Positions 35,630 to 43,856 of a DNA stretch of 64,000 nucleotides are shown piece after piece. Below the pieces are notes generated by a model, which was not told the DNA's origin, did no database searches, and saw only the letters and a program-made list of their open reading frames with translations. The position numbers and the translations under genes were made by a program. This DNA comes from Desertifilum tharense IPPAS B-1220 (GTDB lineage Bacteria; Cyanobacteriota; Cyanobacteriia; Cyanobacteriales; Desertifilaceae), in assembly GCF_001746915.1 (NCBI RefSeq), contig NZ_MJGC01000040.1, forward strand, positions 1 through 64,000, read 5' to 3'. Position 1 is the first letter of the stretch. Each line of letters starts with the position of its first letter.

Positions 35630-36667
35630 ATGGCAATCGTCATTAAGAACATTTCCAAGCATTTTGGTAGCTTTCGCGCCCTGGACAGTGTGAACTTAGA
35701 GATTGAGGCGGGGTCTTTAGTCGCGCTCTTAGGTCCCTCTGGGTCGGGAAAATCAACCTTACTGCGCTTAATTGCAGGCTTGGACACCCCGGATACTGGA
35801 GCCATTTGGCTGCGCGATCGCAATGTCACCTATCAGAACGTGCAAGAGCGGAATATTGGGTTTGTCTTTCAGCACTACGCTCTGTTTAAGCATCTAACGG
35901 TGCGTAAAAACATCGCCTTTGGACTGGAGATTAACAAAGTTCCGCCCAGAGAAGTCAAAGCCAGAGTCGAAGAACTCCTCGATCTGATCCAATTAACCGG
36001 ATTAGGCGATCGCTATCCCTCGCAACTCTCCGGCGGACAAAGACAGCGCGTTGCTTTGGCGAGAGCTTTAGCTTCTCAACCGCAAGTTCTCTTACTCGAT
36101 GAACCCTTCGGCGCATTAGATGCCAAAGTTCGTAAGGATCTGCGGGCCTGGTTGCGGCGCTTGCACCAACAAGTCCACGTCACTACCATCTTTGTCACCC
36201 ACGATCAACAAGAAGCAATGGAAGTGGCGGATGAGATTGTGGTGATGAACAAAGGACGCATTGAACAAGTGGGAACCCCCGATGAAATTTACGATTCCCC
36301 CGCAACGCCGTTTGTCATGACTTTTATTGGCCCGGTGAATGTTTTACCCAGCAATTTACGCTTATTTCGGGTCAATGGCGACGCTTCACCCGACGGTAAT
36401 TCTCAAGTGTTCTTTCGTCCCCACGATCTGTTGATTGAAACCTCCCCCAATGCTGCGGGTACTGCGGCCAAAATTGGCTATCTGGTTAACCTGGGTTGGC
36501 AAATTGAAGCTGAATTGATTTTGGAAGGGGGTTATACCTTGCAAGCGATTCTGAGCCGTCCCCAGTTTGAAAAACTCAAGCTCAAAACGGGTCAACAAGT
36601 TTACATAACGCCAAAAGCGGTTAAATCTTTTCCCCAAACCCATCAATTAGCGGCCGTGGGTCTTTAA
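35630..36667 (+). CDS. cysA: Sulfate/thiosulfate ABC transporter ATP-binding protein
   Basis: ATPase of 345 residues. Walker A GPSGSGKS is at 35-42, the Q-loop is in [14 protein letters not shown], the signature LSGGQRQR near 132-139, then [12 protein letters not shown] and VTHDQQEA. The C-terminal part (about 235-345) is the extended regulatory domain of CysA, with FIGPVNVLP and FFRPHDLLI. It energises sulfate or thiosulfate import. The permeases and binding protein are not in this window. An AAGGA lies eight bases before the ATG. A CysR-like regulator follows 23 bases downstream. Confidence 0.92.
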   Translation: MAIVIKNISKHFGSFRALDSVNLEIEAGSLVALLGPSGSGKSTLLRLIAGLDTPDTGAIWLRDRNVTYQNVQERNIGFVFQHYALFKHLTVRKNIAFGLEINKVPPREVKARVEELLDLIQLTGLGDRYPSQLSGGQRQRVALARALASQPQVLLLDEPFGALDAKVRKDLRAWLRRLHQQVHVTTIFVTHDQQEAMEVADEIVVMNKGRIEQVGTPDEIYDSPATPFVMTFIGPVNVLPSNLRLFRVNGDASPDGNSQVFFRPHDLLIETSPNAAGTAAKIGYLVNLGWQIEAELILEGGYTLQAILSRPQFEKLKLKTGQQVYITPKAVKSFPQTHQLAAVGL

Positions 36668-36690
36668 AATCTCTATTTTGCTCTTCCTCC

Positions 36691-37278
36691 ATGCAAACTT
36701 CTATTTCTACACCGTTGCAGATTCAAACTCTCCTCCCCCAATCCTTTTCTCGTCGTTCGTTAATTCCCCTGTATCACCAAAGAGCCTGGAAAATTGAGGT
36801 TGGTATTGTCCGCACTCTAACTTGGCTAGAGGATGGGACGGTTGTCCCCCTGGGAATTTGGGGCAGCGAGGATATTGTTGGGGGTAGCTTATCTCAAACC
36901 AGTCCTTATCAAATTGAAGCCTTAACGGATGTAAAAGTTAGGCCGCTCTTGCTCAAAGATTGGCAGCCCTCCCAAGAGATGTTTTTAAATTATCTGCAAC
37001 ATACGCAAGAATTAATGATGATTCGCTCCAACCGTAGGGCGGAAGATACTTTATTAAAACTGTTGAATTGGCTGGCCAATAAGTTTGGCTCGGAAGTGGG
37101 AAATGGTTATTTAATTAACTGCAAGTTAACGCATCAAGACCTAGCGGAGTTTAGCGGTTTAACGCGGGTAACGGTGACGCGCATTTTAAGCAACTTGGAA
37201 CAGCAAGGCCTGATTCATCGCACGTCTCGCCAGTTGGTTGTCATCAAAGATGAGGAGGTTTGGCACTATCAGATTTAG
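36691..37278 (+). CDS. cysR: Crp/Fnr-family regulator, CysR-like
   Basis: Protein of 195 residues. The N-terminal cyclic-nucleotide-like beta barrel is short and lacks a recognisable cAMP-binding RES motif. The C-terminal winged helix has HQDLAEFSGLTRVTVTRILS, then LEQQGLIHR, typical of the Crp/NtcA family. In Synechococcus the Crp-type regulator CysR is encoded among sulfate transport genes and is needed for their induction by sulfur starvation. Position right behind cysA makes this the likely counterpart, though the assignment rests on context. Its stop codon overlaps that of the convergent DUF92 gene. Confidence 0.75.
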   Translation: MQTSISTPLQIQTLLPQSFSRRSLIPLYHQRAWKIEVGIVRTLTWLEDGTVVPLGIWGSEDIVGGSLSQTSPYQIEALTDVKVRPLLLKDWQPSQEMFLNYLQHTQELMMIRSNRRAEDTLLKLLNWLANKFGSEVGNGYLINCKLTHQDLAEFSGLTRVTVTRILSNLEQQGLIHRTSRQLVVIKDEEVWHYQI

Positions 37279-38048
37279 GATGCGATCCAAAACTGCCAAG
37301 CCAGCGCCAGAACAATCGCCGCGATCGCGCCAATTAGGGTATTAATAATATTGACGACTTCATTGGTCAACCAACTCACCTGAGTTTGCAAGGTGGCCCC
37401 AATCAGGCTTTCTAGGTTCGTGGCGATAAATGCCGCCACCAGACACAGCAGAACGCCGCCCCCAGTAATTAAACCTGCCCCCCAGCCGACGAGCGCGATC
37501 GCCGCAGAACCCGCAACCCCGGCTAGCGTCCCTTCCAAGCTCACCGCCCCTTCTGTGCCACGGGCAACCGGTTGTAAGGTGGTAATTAGAAACGTCCGCT
37601 TCCCGTAAGCTTTGCCCACCTCGCTCGCACAGGTATCCGAGAGTTTGGTACTGAAACTCGCCACATAACCTAATAGCAATAAACTTAAGATTTGGGGAGT
37701 ATTCGCCGTTGGAATTAAGGTGCCTAGCGCGCATAAGGCAGCCGTTAGCGCCGATCCCCAGACATTTTCCGGCCCTCTGGCCCCCGATCGCTTTTCAGCA
37801 ATGCCTGCGGCTTCCTTCTCGGCCATCCCAATGCGGGTAACGCCGGAACCCACGATAAAATAGAATGCCACCACTAAATAGCCCGGCCATCCCAAGGTTC
37901 CCCAGATGATTACCCCCAAAATCCAAGCATGGAGATATCCCGCTGGGGTGAGTAACTTTTTGGGGACTAAAGCCGCAATACCGAGTAAGAGGGTATTGAG
38001 AATTGCGCCAAAAGGCCAAGGATTGAGCGACAAAATTAGAGATAGCAT
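37275..38048 (-). CDS. DUF92 membrane protein (VTE6-like)
   Basis: Protein of 257 residues with six or so membrane helices, in the DUF92/TIGR00297 family. Signature segments are LHAWILGVIIWGTLGWPGY, SFSTKLSDTCASEVGKAYG and GTEGAVSLEGTLAG. The plant member VTE6 and its cyanobacterial relative phosphorylate phytyl phosphate to phytyl diphosphate, recycling phytol from chlorophyll into tocopherol and phylloquinone. The same activity is likely here by homology. Confidence 0.8.
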   Translation of the reverse strand: MLSLILSLNPWPFGAILNTLLLGIAALVPKKLLTPAGYLHAWILGVIIWGTLGWPGYLVVAFYFIVGSGVTRIGMAEKEAAGIAEKRSGARGPENVWGSALTAALCALGTLIPTANTPQILSLLLLGYVASFSTKLSDTCASEVGKAYGKRTFLITTLQPVARGTEGAVSLEGTLAGVAGSAAIALVGWGAGLITGGGVLLCLVAAFIATNLESLIGATLQTQVSWLTNEVVNIINTLIGAIAAIVLALAWQFWIAS

Positions 38049-38121
38049 GATGAGTAGGGAATCGCTAGCCTATTTTTAGCATTAGCGAGGAACAACTCAC
38101 AATCATTAATTTATAAAAACC

Positions 38122-38550
38122 ATGACTTCTGTTATTTTTCACCTAGCTATTCCGATTAACAACATAGAAACCGCTAGAGACTTTTATGTGGATGGCTTGG
38201 GATGCGAAGTGGGGCGAGAATCCCGCCATGCCATGATCCTCAATCTCTACGGGCATCAACTGGTAGCCCACATGACTAGCGATCCGCTGGTGCCGCAAAA
38301 GGGCATTTACCCGCGTCACTTTGGGTTGATCTTTCCGCGAGAGTCTGAGTGGGAACAGATGCTGCACAGAGCCATTGATAACCAACTGATGTTTTACGAA
38401 CAACCCAAGCACCGTTTTCCGGGTCAGTTGACGGAACACCGCACCTTCTTTTTACAAGATCCGTTTTACAATCTGATGGAGATGAAGTTCTACCGCCATG
38501 CAGACGCTATCTTTGGCGGGCGGGAACTGGCAGAAGTGGGCGATCGCTAA
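38122..38550 (+). CDS. VOC-family (glyoxalase-like) protein
   Basis: Protein of 142 residues with the paired beta-alpha-beta-beta-beta modules of the vicinal-oxygen-chelate superfamily. The first module has FHLAIPINNIETARDFYVDGLGCEVG (split by a turn), and the second ends in FFLQDPFYNLMEMKFYR. Potential metal ligands are H8 and E118. Members include dioxygenases, glyoxalase and fosfomycin-resistance enzymes; the substrate cannot be told. Its stop overlaps that of the convergent membrane protein gene by four bases. Confidence 0.82.
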   Translation: MTSVIFHLAIPINNIETARDFYVDGLGCEVGRESRHAMILNLYGHQLVAHMTSDPLVPQKGIYPRHFGLIFPRESEWEQMLHRAIDNQLMFYEQPKHRFPGQLTEHRTFFLQDPFYNLMEMKFYRHADAIFGGRELAEVGDR

Positions 38551-39479
38551 TCCTCGGCTGCTAGCGGTTCGATCTCTAAAGCGCCTGTGGGTGTAAAGCG
38601 AATCTCAAACCAAGCCACCTCGGAATAAGGCGCGGGGTTGGGCGAAACCAACTGCGCTAAGGGGGTTTGTTCTCGATATTCCGTGGCGGCAGCATCCATC
38701 GGGCGATCGCGCACAATCTCGCCGTCGGGAGTGACTGCTACACCATAAACTAACGGTTGGTTAGCAGTCATTTCAGCTTCCCAAGCTTTATCGAGGCGTT
38801 CGTAAAGGCTGGCTTGCAGTTGACGAAGCTGCGATCGCTCTGTTATCCGCCGGACATTCTCTTCTTCGAGGTTAGGTAAAGCGATCCGGTTGCGCCGCAA
38901 TCTCAGGAACAAAGCCGCCAGGATCGCATTGACGATGAACCCTGCAATCACCTCAATCCCCACTAGGGTATAGGGTGCGACGGGAAGTTGGGGGACAATC
39001 ATCAGCAGTAAAAAGCCCAGGCGCAATAGATTTCCGGCTAATAGGGCAAGCGGCGGAACGAAAATCCATTGCCAAGCGTTTCGTACCTGTTTTCGCAGAA
39101 TCAACCACTGGGCTAGCCCTAACCAAATATAGGCGATCGCGCCAAACAATCCCCCAATGGCCGGACGCCAAGCCAAAGCCACCAAGGAACTGATGACAAA
39201 GCCACCCGCCGTATTAAATATCCACAATGTCTTTAACCGATAGCGGCGCAAAACAAACCATTGGGCCGTTCCGATTAAACTGCCACGAATTAAGCTGTAG
39301 AAAAACTCTCGGAAAATCAGATTAAACGAGACAATCGGAAAATTGTATTGAATTAAAGCGGCAAGCAGTCCTCCAACCATCCAAGCCAGCGTTGTTAGGA
39401 GGGTAAACCGCCAGAAAAAGGCACGGCGGCGATTTTCAGGGACTAAGGGTAAAAAAGAGGCAGAAGAAGAATCGCTCAC
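38547..39479 (-). CDS. Unknown polytopic membrane protein
   Basis: Protein of 310 residues. The N-terminal 200 residues have about six membrane helices, rich in Trp, Leu and Arg (FWRFTLLTTLAWMVGGLLAA, GSLIGTAQWFVLRRY, then GAIAYIWLGLAQWLILRKQV). This includes two similar TAQW/LAQW helix pairs, which suggests an internal duplication. The C-terminal 100 residues are soluble, with a predicted coiled segment and a domain containing YGVAVTPDGEIVRDRPMD. No named family was recognised. It overlaps the start of the downstream hydrolase gene by four bases, so they form one transcription unit with the next two genes. Confidence 0.65.
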   Translation of the reverse strand: MSDSSSASFLPLVPENRRRAFFWRFTLLTTLAWMVGGLLAALIQYNFPIVSFNLIFREFFYSLIRGSLIGTAQWFVLRRYRLKTLWIFNTAGGFVISSLVALAWRPAIGGLFGAIAYIWLGLAQWLILRKQVRNAWQWIFVPPLALLAGNLLRLGFLLLMIVPQLPVAPYTLVGIEVIAGFIVNAILAALFLRLRRNRIALPNLEEENVRRITERSQLRQLQASLYERLDKAWEAEMTANQPLVYGVAVTPDGEIVRDRPMDAAATEYREQTPLAQLVSPNPAPYSEVAWFEIRFTPTGALEIEPLAAED

Positions 39480-40069
39480 AAGTTACTTTGGAGGGCGTTA
39501 GCTACTGCTTTTAAAGCTACAGGATGTCTGACCATCATGGCATGAGCCACCACAGAAAGGCGGATTTGTTCGCCGACTGCTACCTGGGAACTACTCCCCG
39601 GAACGATAATAAAGTCGTAGGGCGTCCACAGGGATGTAAATTGCACTTGATTGAGGACTTCAATATCCTGGTTTAAGTCTTGCAGAAAAGGACTGCCCGG
39701 TCGCATTTGAAAGCAAGCTTTGAGGGGTAAAGCATAGGCCATCCAAGTGCCATTATGCGGTGAGGAAATGGTAATGAAGCGTTCAACGCGATCGATCCCT
39801 CCAAGACGCTGCACGTAGTAACGGCTAACCAATCCCCCCATACTTAATCCTACTAAGTCGATTTTTTGGTCTGGGGGGAAGGTTCTATCGACATACTCAA
39901 CGATCTGCGAGGCTAATCGTTCTATACCTAACGTTGCATTCGCCGGGTTGAGATCGAAGCGATGCACTTGCCAGTGGTGTTGGGTGAGATAGGCGTGCAG
40001 GCGATTAAATACCTTGCTCTTGATAAAGATACCGTGGACTAACAGGACGGGGTTGGGGGGTTTTTGCAT
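39476..40069 (-). CDS. Lipase-like alpha/beta hydrolase (second of pair)
   Basis: Protein of 197 residues with the alpha/beta-hydrolase pattern of small class-2 lipases. VLLVHGIFIKSKVF is the oxyanion strand, and the nucleophile elbow is GLSMGGL (Ser in the middle). A C-terminal His occurs in SVVAHAMMVRHP. It probably hydrolyses an ester of unknown nature. It is 197 residues against 222 in its upstream neighbour, with which it shares LVGLSMGGLVSRYYVQRLGG-like sequence, and its start lies inside the end of that gene. A tandem duplication is evident. Confidence 0.82.
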   Translation of the reverse strand: MQKPPNPVLLVHGIFIKSKVFNRLHAYLTQHHWQVHRFDLNPANATLGIERLASQIVEYVDRTFPPDQKIDLVGLSMGGLVSRYYVQRLGGIDRVERFITISSPHNGTWMAYALPLKACFQMRPGSPFLQDLNQDIEVLNQVQFTSLWTPYDFIIVPGSSSQVAVGEQIRLSVVAHAMMVRHPVALKAVANALQSNL

Positions 40070-40673
40070 GGTTCTGTCTGAGGGGTTCGGCTAGCACTTG
40101 GGCAACTTGGGCAATGCAGCGCGGGTCAGTTAACATCCAACTATGCAGGAGTATGGGTAGGATAATTTCTCGACCCACCGATATGCAAGAGCTATGGGCA
40201 GGGACGATCATCAGGTCGTAGGGCGTCCAAATTGAGGTAAAGTCAATTTTGTCTAAAATATGAATATCGCGCTTGAGGTCATTCAAGAAGCGGCTATTGG
40301 GACGCATTTGCTGACACCCGATGTTGTGTCTGGCATAGCCCACCCAACTGCCGCAGTGAGGAGAGGAGATGGTGACAAAGCGCTGAACGCGTTGAATTCC
40401 GCCGAGGCGCTGCACGTAATAGCGGCTGATGATGCCCCCCATGCTGAAACCGACGAGATCGAAGGGTTGGTTTTCTTTGAAGGTTAAGGAGACATAATCA
40501 GCAATTTGTTGAGCCAGACGATCGAGTCCAATTTCGCCGTTGCTGGGCGTTAAACTCAGACTGTGAACGTCCCAACCTCGACGGCTGAGTTGCTGGGACA
40601 TGGTTTGAAAGACGAGGGCGGTATCGTCAATTCCGTGAATCAAGATAACCGGATTTGGCTGAATGGATTTCAT
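40005..40673 (-). CDS. Lipase-like alpha/beta hydrolase (first of pair)
   Basis: Protein of 222 residues. VILIHGIDDTALVF is the oxyanion segment, GFSMGGI the nucleophile elbow, followed by ISRYYVQRLGGIQRV and FVTISSPHCGSWVG. Acid and base candidates are in TPYDLMIVP and LLHSWML. It matches the downstream gene through most of its length and overlaps it by 65 bases in another frame. The extra C-terminal 25 residues are Pro/Arg-rich and encoded only by the overlap and the adjoining stretch. The substrate is unknown. Confidence 0.82.
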   Translation of the reverse strand: MKSIQPNPVILIHGIDDTALVFQTMSQQLSRRGWDVHSLSLTPSNGEIGLDRLAQQIADYVSLTFKENQPFDLVGFSMGGIISRYYVQRLGGIQRVQRFVTISSPHCGSWVGYARHNIGCQQMRPNSRFLNDLKRDIHILDKIDFTSIWTPYDLMIVPAHSSCISVGREIILPILLHSWMLTDPRCIAQVAQVLAEPLRQNHAKTPQPRPVSPRYLYQEQGI

Positions 40674-41032
40674 ACAGGGATGGTTGTGTTTGAGCGAGAT
40701 GGAGGGGTAACAGCTTTAAATTAGGCGATCGCGCCCCAGGCGATTTCGCACGCTATGACAGCTTACGGGCTGGCTTGTGCGATCGTCGTTACACTTCCTG
40801 AATCAATTGTAAACAATTGCAAATTAACAGCGAGGGTTTACTCGATTTCAACAACGAATTAATCGGGATTCTAGGCTTTTTTGCCTGCAAACAATTAAAA
40901 TTTGTTAAGAAATATCGATAAATCTTGCATCTTTCCCCCGGAGAATTTCATAATTGACCCTGCGTGCCGCGTTTCATGCAAAGGCGATCGTTAAGATAAT
41001 CGAAAGAAAAATTTCTTAGGAGCATTAGTATT
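40674..41032. other. Divergent gene-free region
   Basis: About 360 bases, AT-rich toward the right. An AGGAG site at 41020-41024 belongs to the gene at 41033. The segment contains TTGTAAACAATTGCAAATT-like AT palindromes but no supported RNA gene or repeat. Confidence 0.4.
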
Positions 41033-41566
41033 ATGGGCTTTATCAAAAAACTGTTCGGTGGAATTTTAGGCTTCCTGCAAGGTCTATTTGGAGGCAAAAA
41101 GAGCGAAGCATCTGCGGTTAAACCGGCAAAAAGTAACGGGTACTTCCTAGAATTTGACGATTCTGCCAATGGCAAATCCCCAGAAGCCAAACCCGCAGCA
41201 CCCGCGAAAGAACCTGTCGCCGTCGGCGCGCCTGCAAAAGCAGCCCCCGAACCCGCAGCAGAACCCGCCAAAGCGGAAAAAACTGAATCGGCCTCTGCTA
41301 GCAAAAAGACCTCCATTAAGGCAAAGAAAGCCCAAAGCAGTTCGGCAAACGCCCAGCCCGCAGAAGTGAAGCAACCCGAAGCGCAACCTCAACCCGTTGC
41401 TGCCGCAACGAAAACCAAAGTTTCCAAAATCGAAACCCCCTCTACCTTTGCCCCAACCTACGTTAGCCCAACGGTTGCGAGCGCTAGCCGTCGCCGTCCC
41501 GGACCGAGCATGAACCCCTTTATGGAAATGGCTCGTCAAGTCAAAACCCCGAAAGCTAGAGCGTAG
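41033..41566 (+). CDS. Lys/Ala/Pro-rich low-complexity protein with conserved ends
   Basis: Protein of 177 residues. Residues 1-23 (FIKKLFGGILGFLQGLFGG) form an amphipathic helix suited to membrane binding. The middle (about 25-135) is low complexity, rich in Ala, Pro, Lys and Glu. The last 40 residues have a more ordered basic segment, RRRPGPSMNPFMEMARQVK, that looks conserved. I do not recognise the function. The layout suggests a peripheral membrane protein with a disordered linker. An AGGAG lies upstream of the ATG and a strong terminator follows, so it is an independent unit. Confidence 0.7.
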   Translation: MGFIKKLFGGILGFLQGLFGGKKSEASAVKPAKSNGYFLEFDDSANGKSPEAKPAAPAKEPVAVGAPAKAAPEPAAEPAKAEKTESASASKKTSIKAKKAQSSSANAQPAEVKQPEAQPQPVAAATKTKVSKIETPSTFAPTYVSPTVASASRRRPGPSMNPFMEMARQVKTPKARA

Positions 41567-41585
41567 AATCCTTTTTCAGGAATAG

Positions 41586-41615
41586 AGGCGTGCTGAGGCA
41601 CGCCTTTATTGTTTT
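41586..41615 (+). terminator. Intrinsic terminator
   Basis: AGGCGTGC and GCACGCCT form a perfect eight-base stem with a TGAG loop, followed by TTATTGTTTT. It serves the plus-strand gene ending at 41566 and lies at the end of the convergent TPR gene. Confidence 0.9.
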
Positions 41616-42735
41616 AAGCTGGAGTCTGCAACGACTGGTTTCGCAAAAAGACTAGCCCGCTGTATAGCTGAAAAGCCGGGTCCCAGTCGGTTTCAGCACG
41701 ACGCGAAAGCCGAATATGAGAATCAAATCCTCCTAGAAAATGGGTGGTATCGACCACTGTTTTGGATTGTTCTAGCACCATCTCGCCAAAGACCGTAAAA
41801 TCTGACCAGGTTGGCGTCTGGGCTAAGGGTTGATTAAGCTGCTGGAGCAGGTGATTCCAGTTCAGCCGGTTGCTCTGTTGGTTAAGAGCCTGGGAGGTGG
41901 CGAGTGCAGTTATCCCTTCTTGGTACTGGTAGCTACTTTCGCATAGGCGCAAAATGCAATTGCGACTGGGTAAATGGAGGTCGTGAATTTGAATATAATC
42001 TTGCGTTTTCTCTTTACGTTCTTGGCGACCGCGAAAATCAAGATCGATCACAGACTCAAAAATCGGCAGCCTACCCTCTACACGTTGCGCCACATCTGAC
42101 CAGTTAAAGGTTAAAGTCCCCACCTGATTCGCTTCATCTTGACAAATAACGGTAGGTTGGGGGGACAAGGCGGAGAAATACTGGACTTGAAAGACGCGAA
42201 TTCGCGCAATATCCGCTAGCGGTACCCAAAAACAGGCAATTCCGACATCTTGCAATTCTTGAGCATAAACTTGCAACTCGCCAATAGAACCGAGGCGATG
42301 CAGCCGCCAGAAACGAGCGGGAAGCTGTCTTTGGGCGGTGTAGGCGTCTATATTCATTAAACGGGCGAAGTTTTGCACGATTTTGGTTCGCATTTCGCCG
42401 CTGACGGGTTCTAGGATCAGCAAGCCCGGTTTATTATTATCGGGGATGGCTTTCGCTTGGGCGATCGCAGTTTCCCGCTGTTGCTTAATCCGATTTTCTA
42501 AACGTTGCAAACCCGTTCTAGCTTGGGTGGCAATTCGAGTATTCAATGTGGGTTGGCGCAGCAGTTGACGATACACATCCTCTGCTAGCTCAAATTTCCC
42601 GGTTTCTTCGTACAAACGTCCAACATACAAGCGTCCCCAGAGATTTTGGGGTTCTTGTTTCAATAGCTTTTTGATCAGATTTGCCGCCGTTTTATAATCT
42701 TGGCGTTCAAATGCACTGGCAATTTGTTCAAGCAT
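41614..42735 (-). CDS. TPR-repeat protein
   Basis: Protein of 373 residues. The first 85 residues hold two tetratricopeptide-like repeats (AFERQDYKTAANLIKKLLKQEPQ and LYEETGKFELAEDVYRQLL, each broken by a helix turn). The rest is not TPR. It contains strands such as LLILEPVSGE, then FWRLHRLGSIGELQVYAQEL and a QEAN-rich middle. It looks cyanobacteria-specific, and no enzymatic motif is seen. It probably mediates protein contacts. It is preceded by rsmE on the same strand with a 24-base gap. Confidence 0.7.
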   Translation of the reverse strand: MLEQIASAFERQDYKTAANLIKKLLKQEPQNLWGRLYVGRLYEETGKFELAEDVYRQLLRQPTLNTRIATQARTGLQRLENRIKQQRETAIAQAKAIPDNNKPGLLILEPVSGEMRTKIVQNFARLMNIDAYTAQRQLPARFWRLHRLGSIGELQVYAQELQDVGIACFWVPLADIARIRVFQVQYFSALSPQPTVICQDEANQVGTLTFNWSDVAQRVEGRLPIFESVIDLDFRGRQERKEKTQDYIQIHDLHLPSRNCILRLCESSYQYQEGITALATSQALNQQSNRLNWNHLLQQLNQPLAQTPTWSDFTVFGEMVLEQSKTVVDTTHFLGGFDSHIRLSRRAETDWDPAFQLYSGLVFLRNQSLQTPA

Positions 42736-42759
42736 AAGCGCGTGTTAACGCATTGTTCT

Positions 42760-43485
42760 TTATTCTCGCGCTTGTTGAGACTCTAGAACACCTGTCACAA
42801 GGGATAAGGCGACAATGGGGGCAGTAATGGCGCGGAGAATGCGCGATCCTAGCGTAACGGGTTGAAAGCCTGTTGCGATCGCCATTTCTACTTCTGCTGC
42901 ACTCCATCCGCCTTCTGGCCCAATCGCAATCTGAATAGCAGATGGGCTAGAGTCAGCAGCAACTGCCGTTAATAGGTGGGGCCAGGTGCCGCGAGCAACC
43001 GCGATAAACGAACGAGCATCGGGGCTGGAAGCGAGGCTTTTGGCAAAGGGGATGGGTTCGAGAATAGGGGGAATGGTTTGACGTTCCGACTGTTCGGCGG
43101 CTTCTGTGGCAATGCGTCGCCAGCGTTCGAGTTTTTGCGGACTGGGTTTGAGCAAGCTGCGATCGCTGATGACAGGAATCATACAACTGACGCCCAATTC
43201 CGTACAAGCCCGCACCACATCATCAAAGCCATTTTTGGGCAACGCCAGAATCAGGCTAACATCTAGGGGTAACTCGGTTTGCAGGATGTAGGGTTCGAGA
43301 ATTGTCGCCGTTGCGCCCTCTTGCAGCGCCGCTAACCAGGCTTGACCCTGACCGTTAAGGAGGATAATGCGATCGCCAGTTTGCAAGCGTAGAACCCGTC
43401 TGAGATAGTGCTGTTGGGACGCGCTCAAGCTAACTTGTTCATTTTGCAATTGAGTGGGGGCGATCGCAAGGCGTTGCAAGCTCAT
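42760..43485 (-). CDS. rsmE: 16S rRNA (uracil-1498-N3)-methyltransferase
   Basis: Protein of 241 residues of the SPOUT family RsmE. The N-terminal PUA-like domain spans about 1-70 with HYLRRVLRLQTGDRI. The knotted SAM-binding domain has LALPKNGFDDVVRACTELGV, AAEQSERQTIPPI, IGPEGGWSAAEVE and LGSRILRAITAPIVALS. It methylates N3 of U1498 of 16S rRNA in the assembled small subunit. In the last motif, the usual acidic residue after ILR-x appears as Ile here. The rest is normal. Confidence 0.93.
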   Translation of the reverse strand: MSLQRLAIAPTQLQNEQVSLSASQQHYLRRVLRLQTGDRIILLNGQGQAWLAALQEGATATILEPYILQTELPLDVSLILALPKNGFDDVVRACTELGVSCMIPVISDRSLLKPSPQKLERWRRIATEAAEQSERQTIPPILEPIPFAKSLASSPDARSFIAVARGTWPHLLTAVAADSSPSAIQIAIGPEGGWSAAEVEMAIATGFQPVTLGSRILRAITAPIVALSLVTGVLESQQARE

Positions 43486-43856
43486 GAAAATTTAGGGTAA
43501 ATTCGCGATAAGCGCAGGTCAACTGCTTTCCTAGACTAGAGCAATTCTCTTCTAGAGCAAAGTGCTGAGTGGGTTCAAGAGTGCTGAGTGTAAAGTGCTG
43601 AGTGCTGAGTGGGGAAAAGAGTGCTGAGTGTAAAGTGCTGAGTGCTGAGTGGGTTCAAGAGTGCTGAGTGTTGAGTTAAAACCGAGTGAGTCTCATTCTT
43701 TGAACAGTTCAGTCTGTCCTAAGCTGTTAACTGCCTAAATTGGGAAGCAGAAAAATATGAAGCTTTTGTAGTGCGAGTATCTTGCTCGCTAACAGTACCC
43801 AATTTAAATGCTGAACAGCTTAACCTTACTGAGTACAGCTATAGATCGCAAAGTTC
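43486..43856. other. Intergenic stretch dominated by a minisatellite
   Basis: Apart from the repeat tract at 43561-43675 nothing was recognised. The remaining bases have no supported frame or terminator. A CTTGCTCGCTAACAG segment near 43781 is ordinary. Confidence 0.5.
43561..43675. repeat. Minisatellite with about 40-base period (GTGCTGA family)
   Basis: Blocks starting GTGCTGAGTG occur at 43581, 43621 and 43661, a period of 40 bases. Each block carries TAAAGTGCTGAGTGCTGAG followed by GGGTTCAAGA or GGGGAAAAGA. The core heptamer GTGCTGA is the same as at 12731-12858. Confidence 0.87.

Noticed and set aside
43561..43675. Repeat tract as a CRISPR array
   Set aside because: The 40-base units are contiguous and near-identical throughout, without unique spacers, and no cas gene is present.
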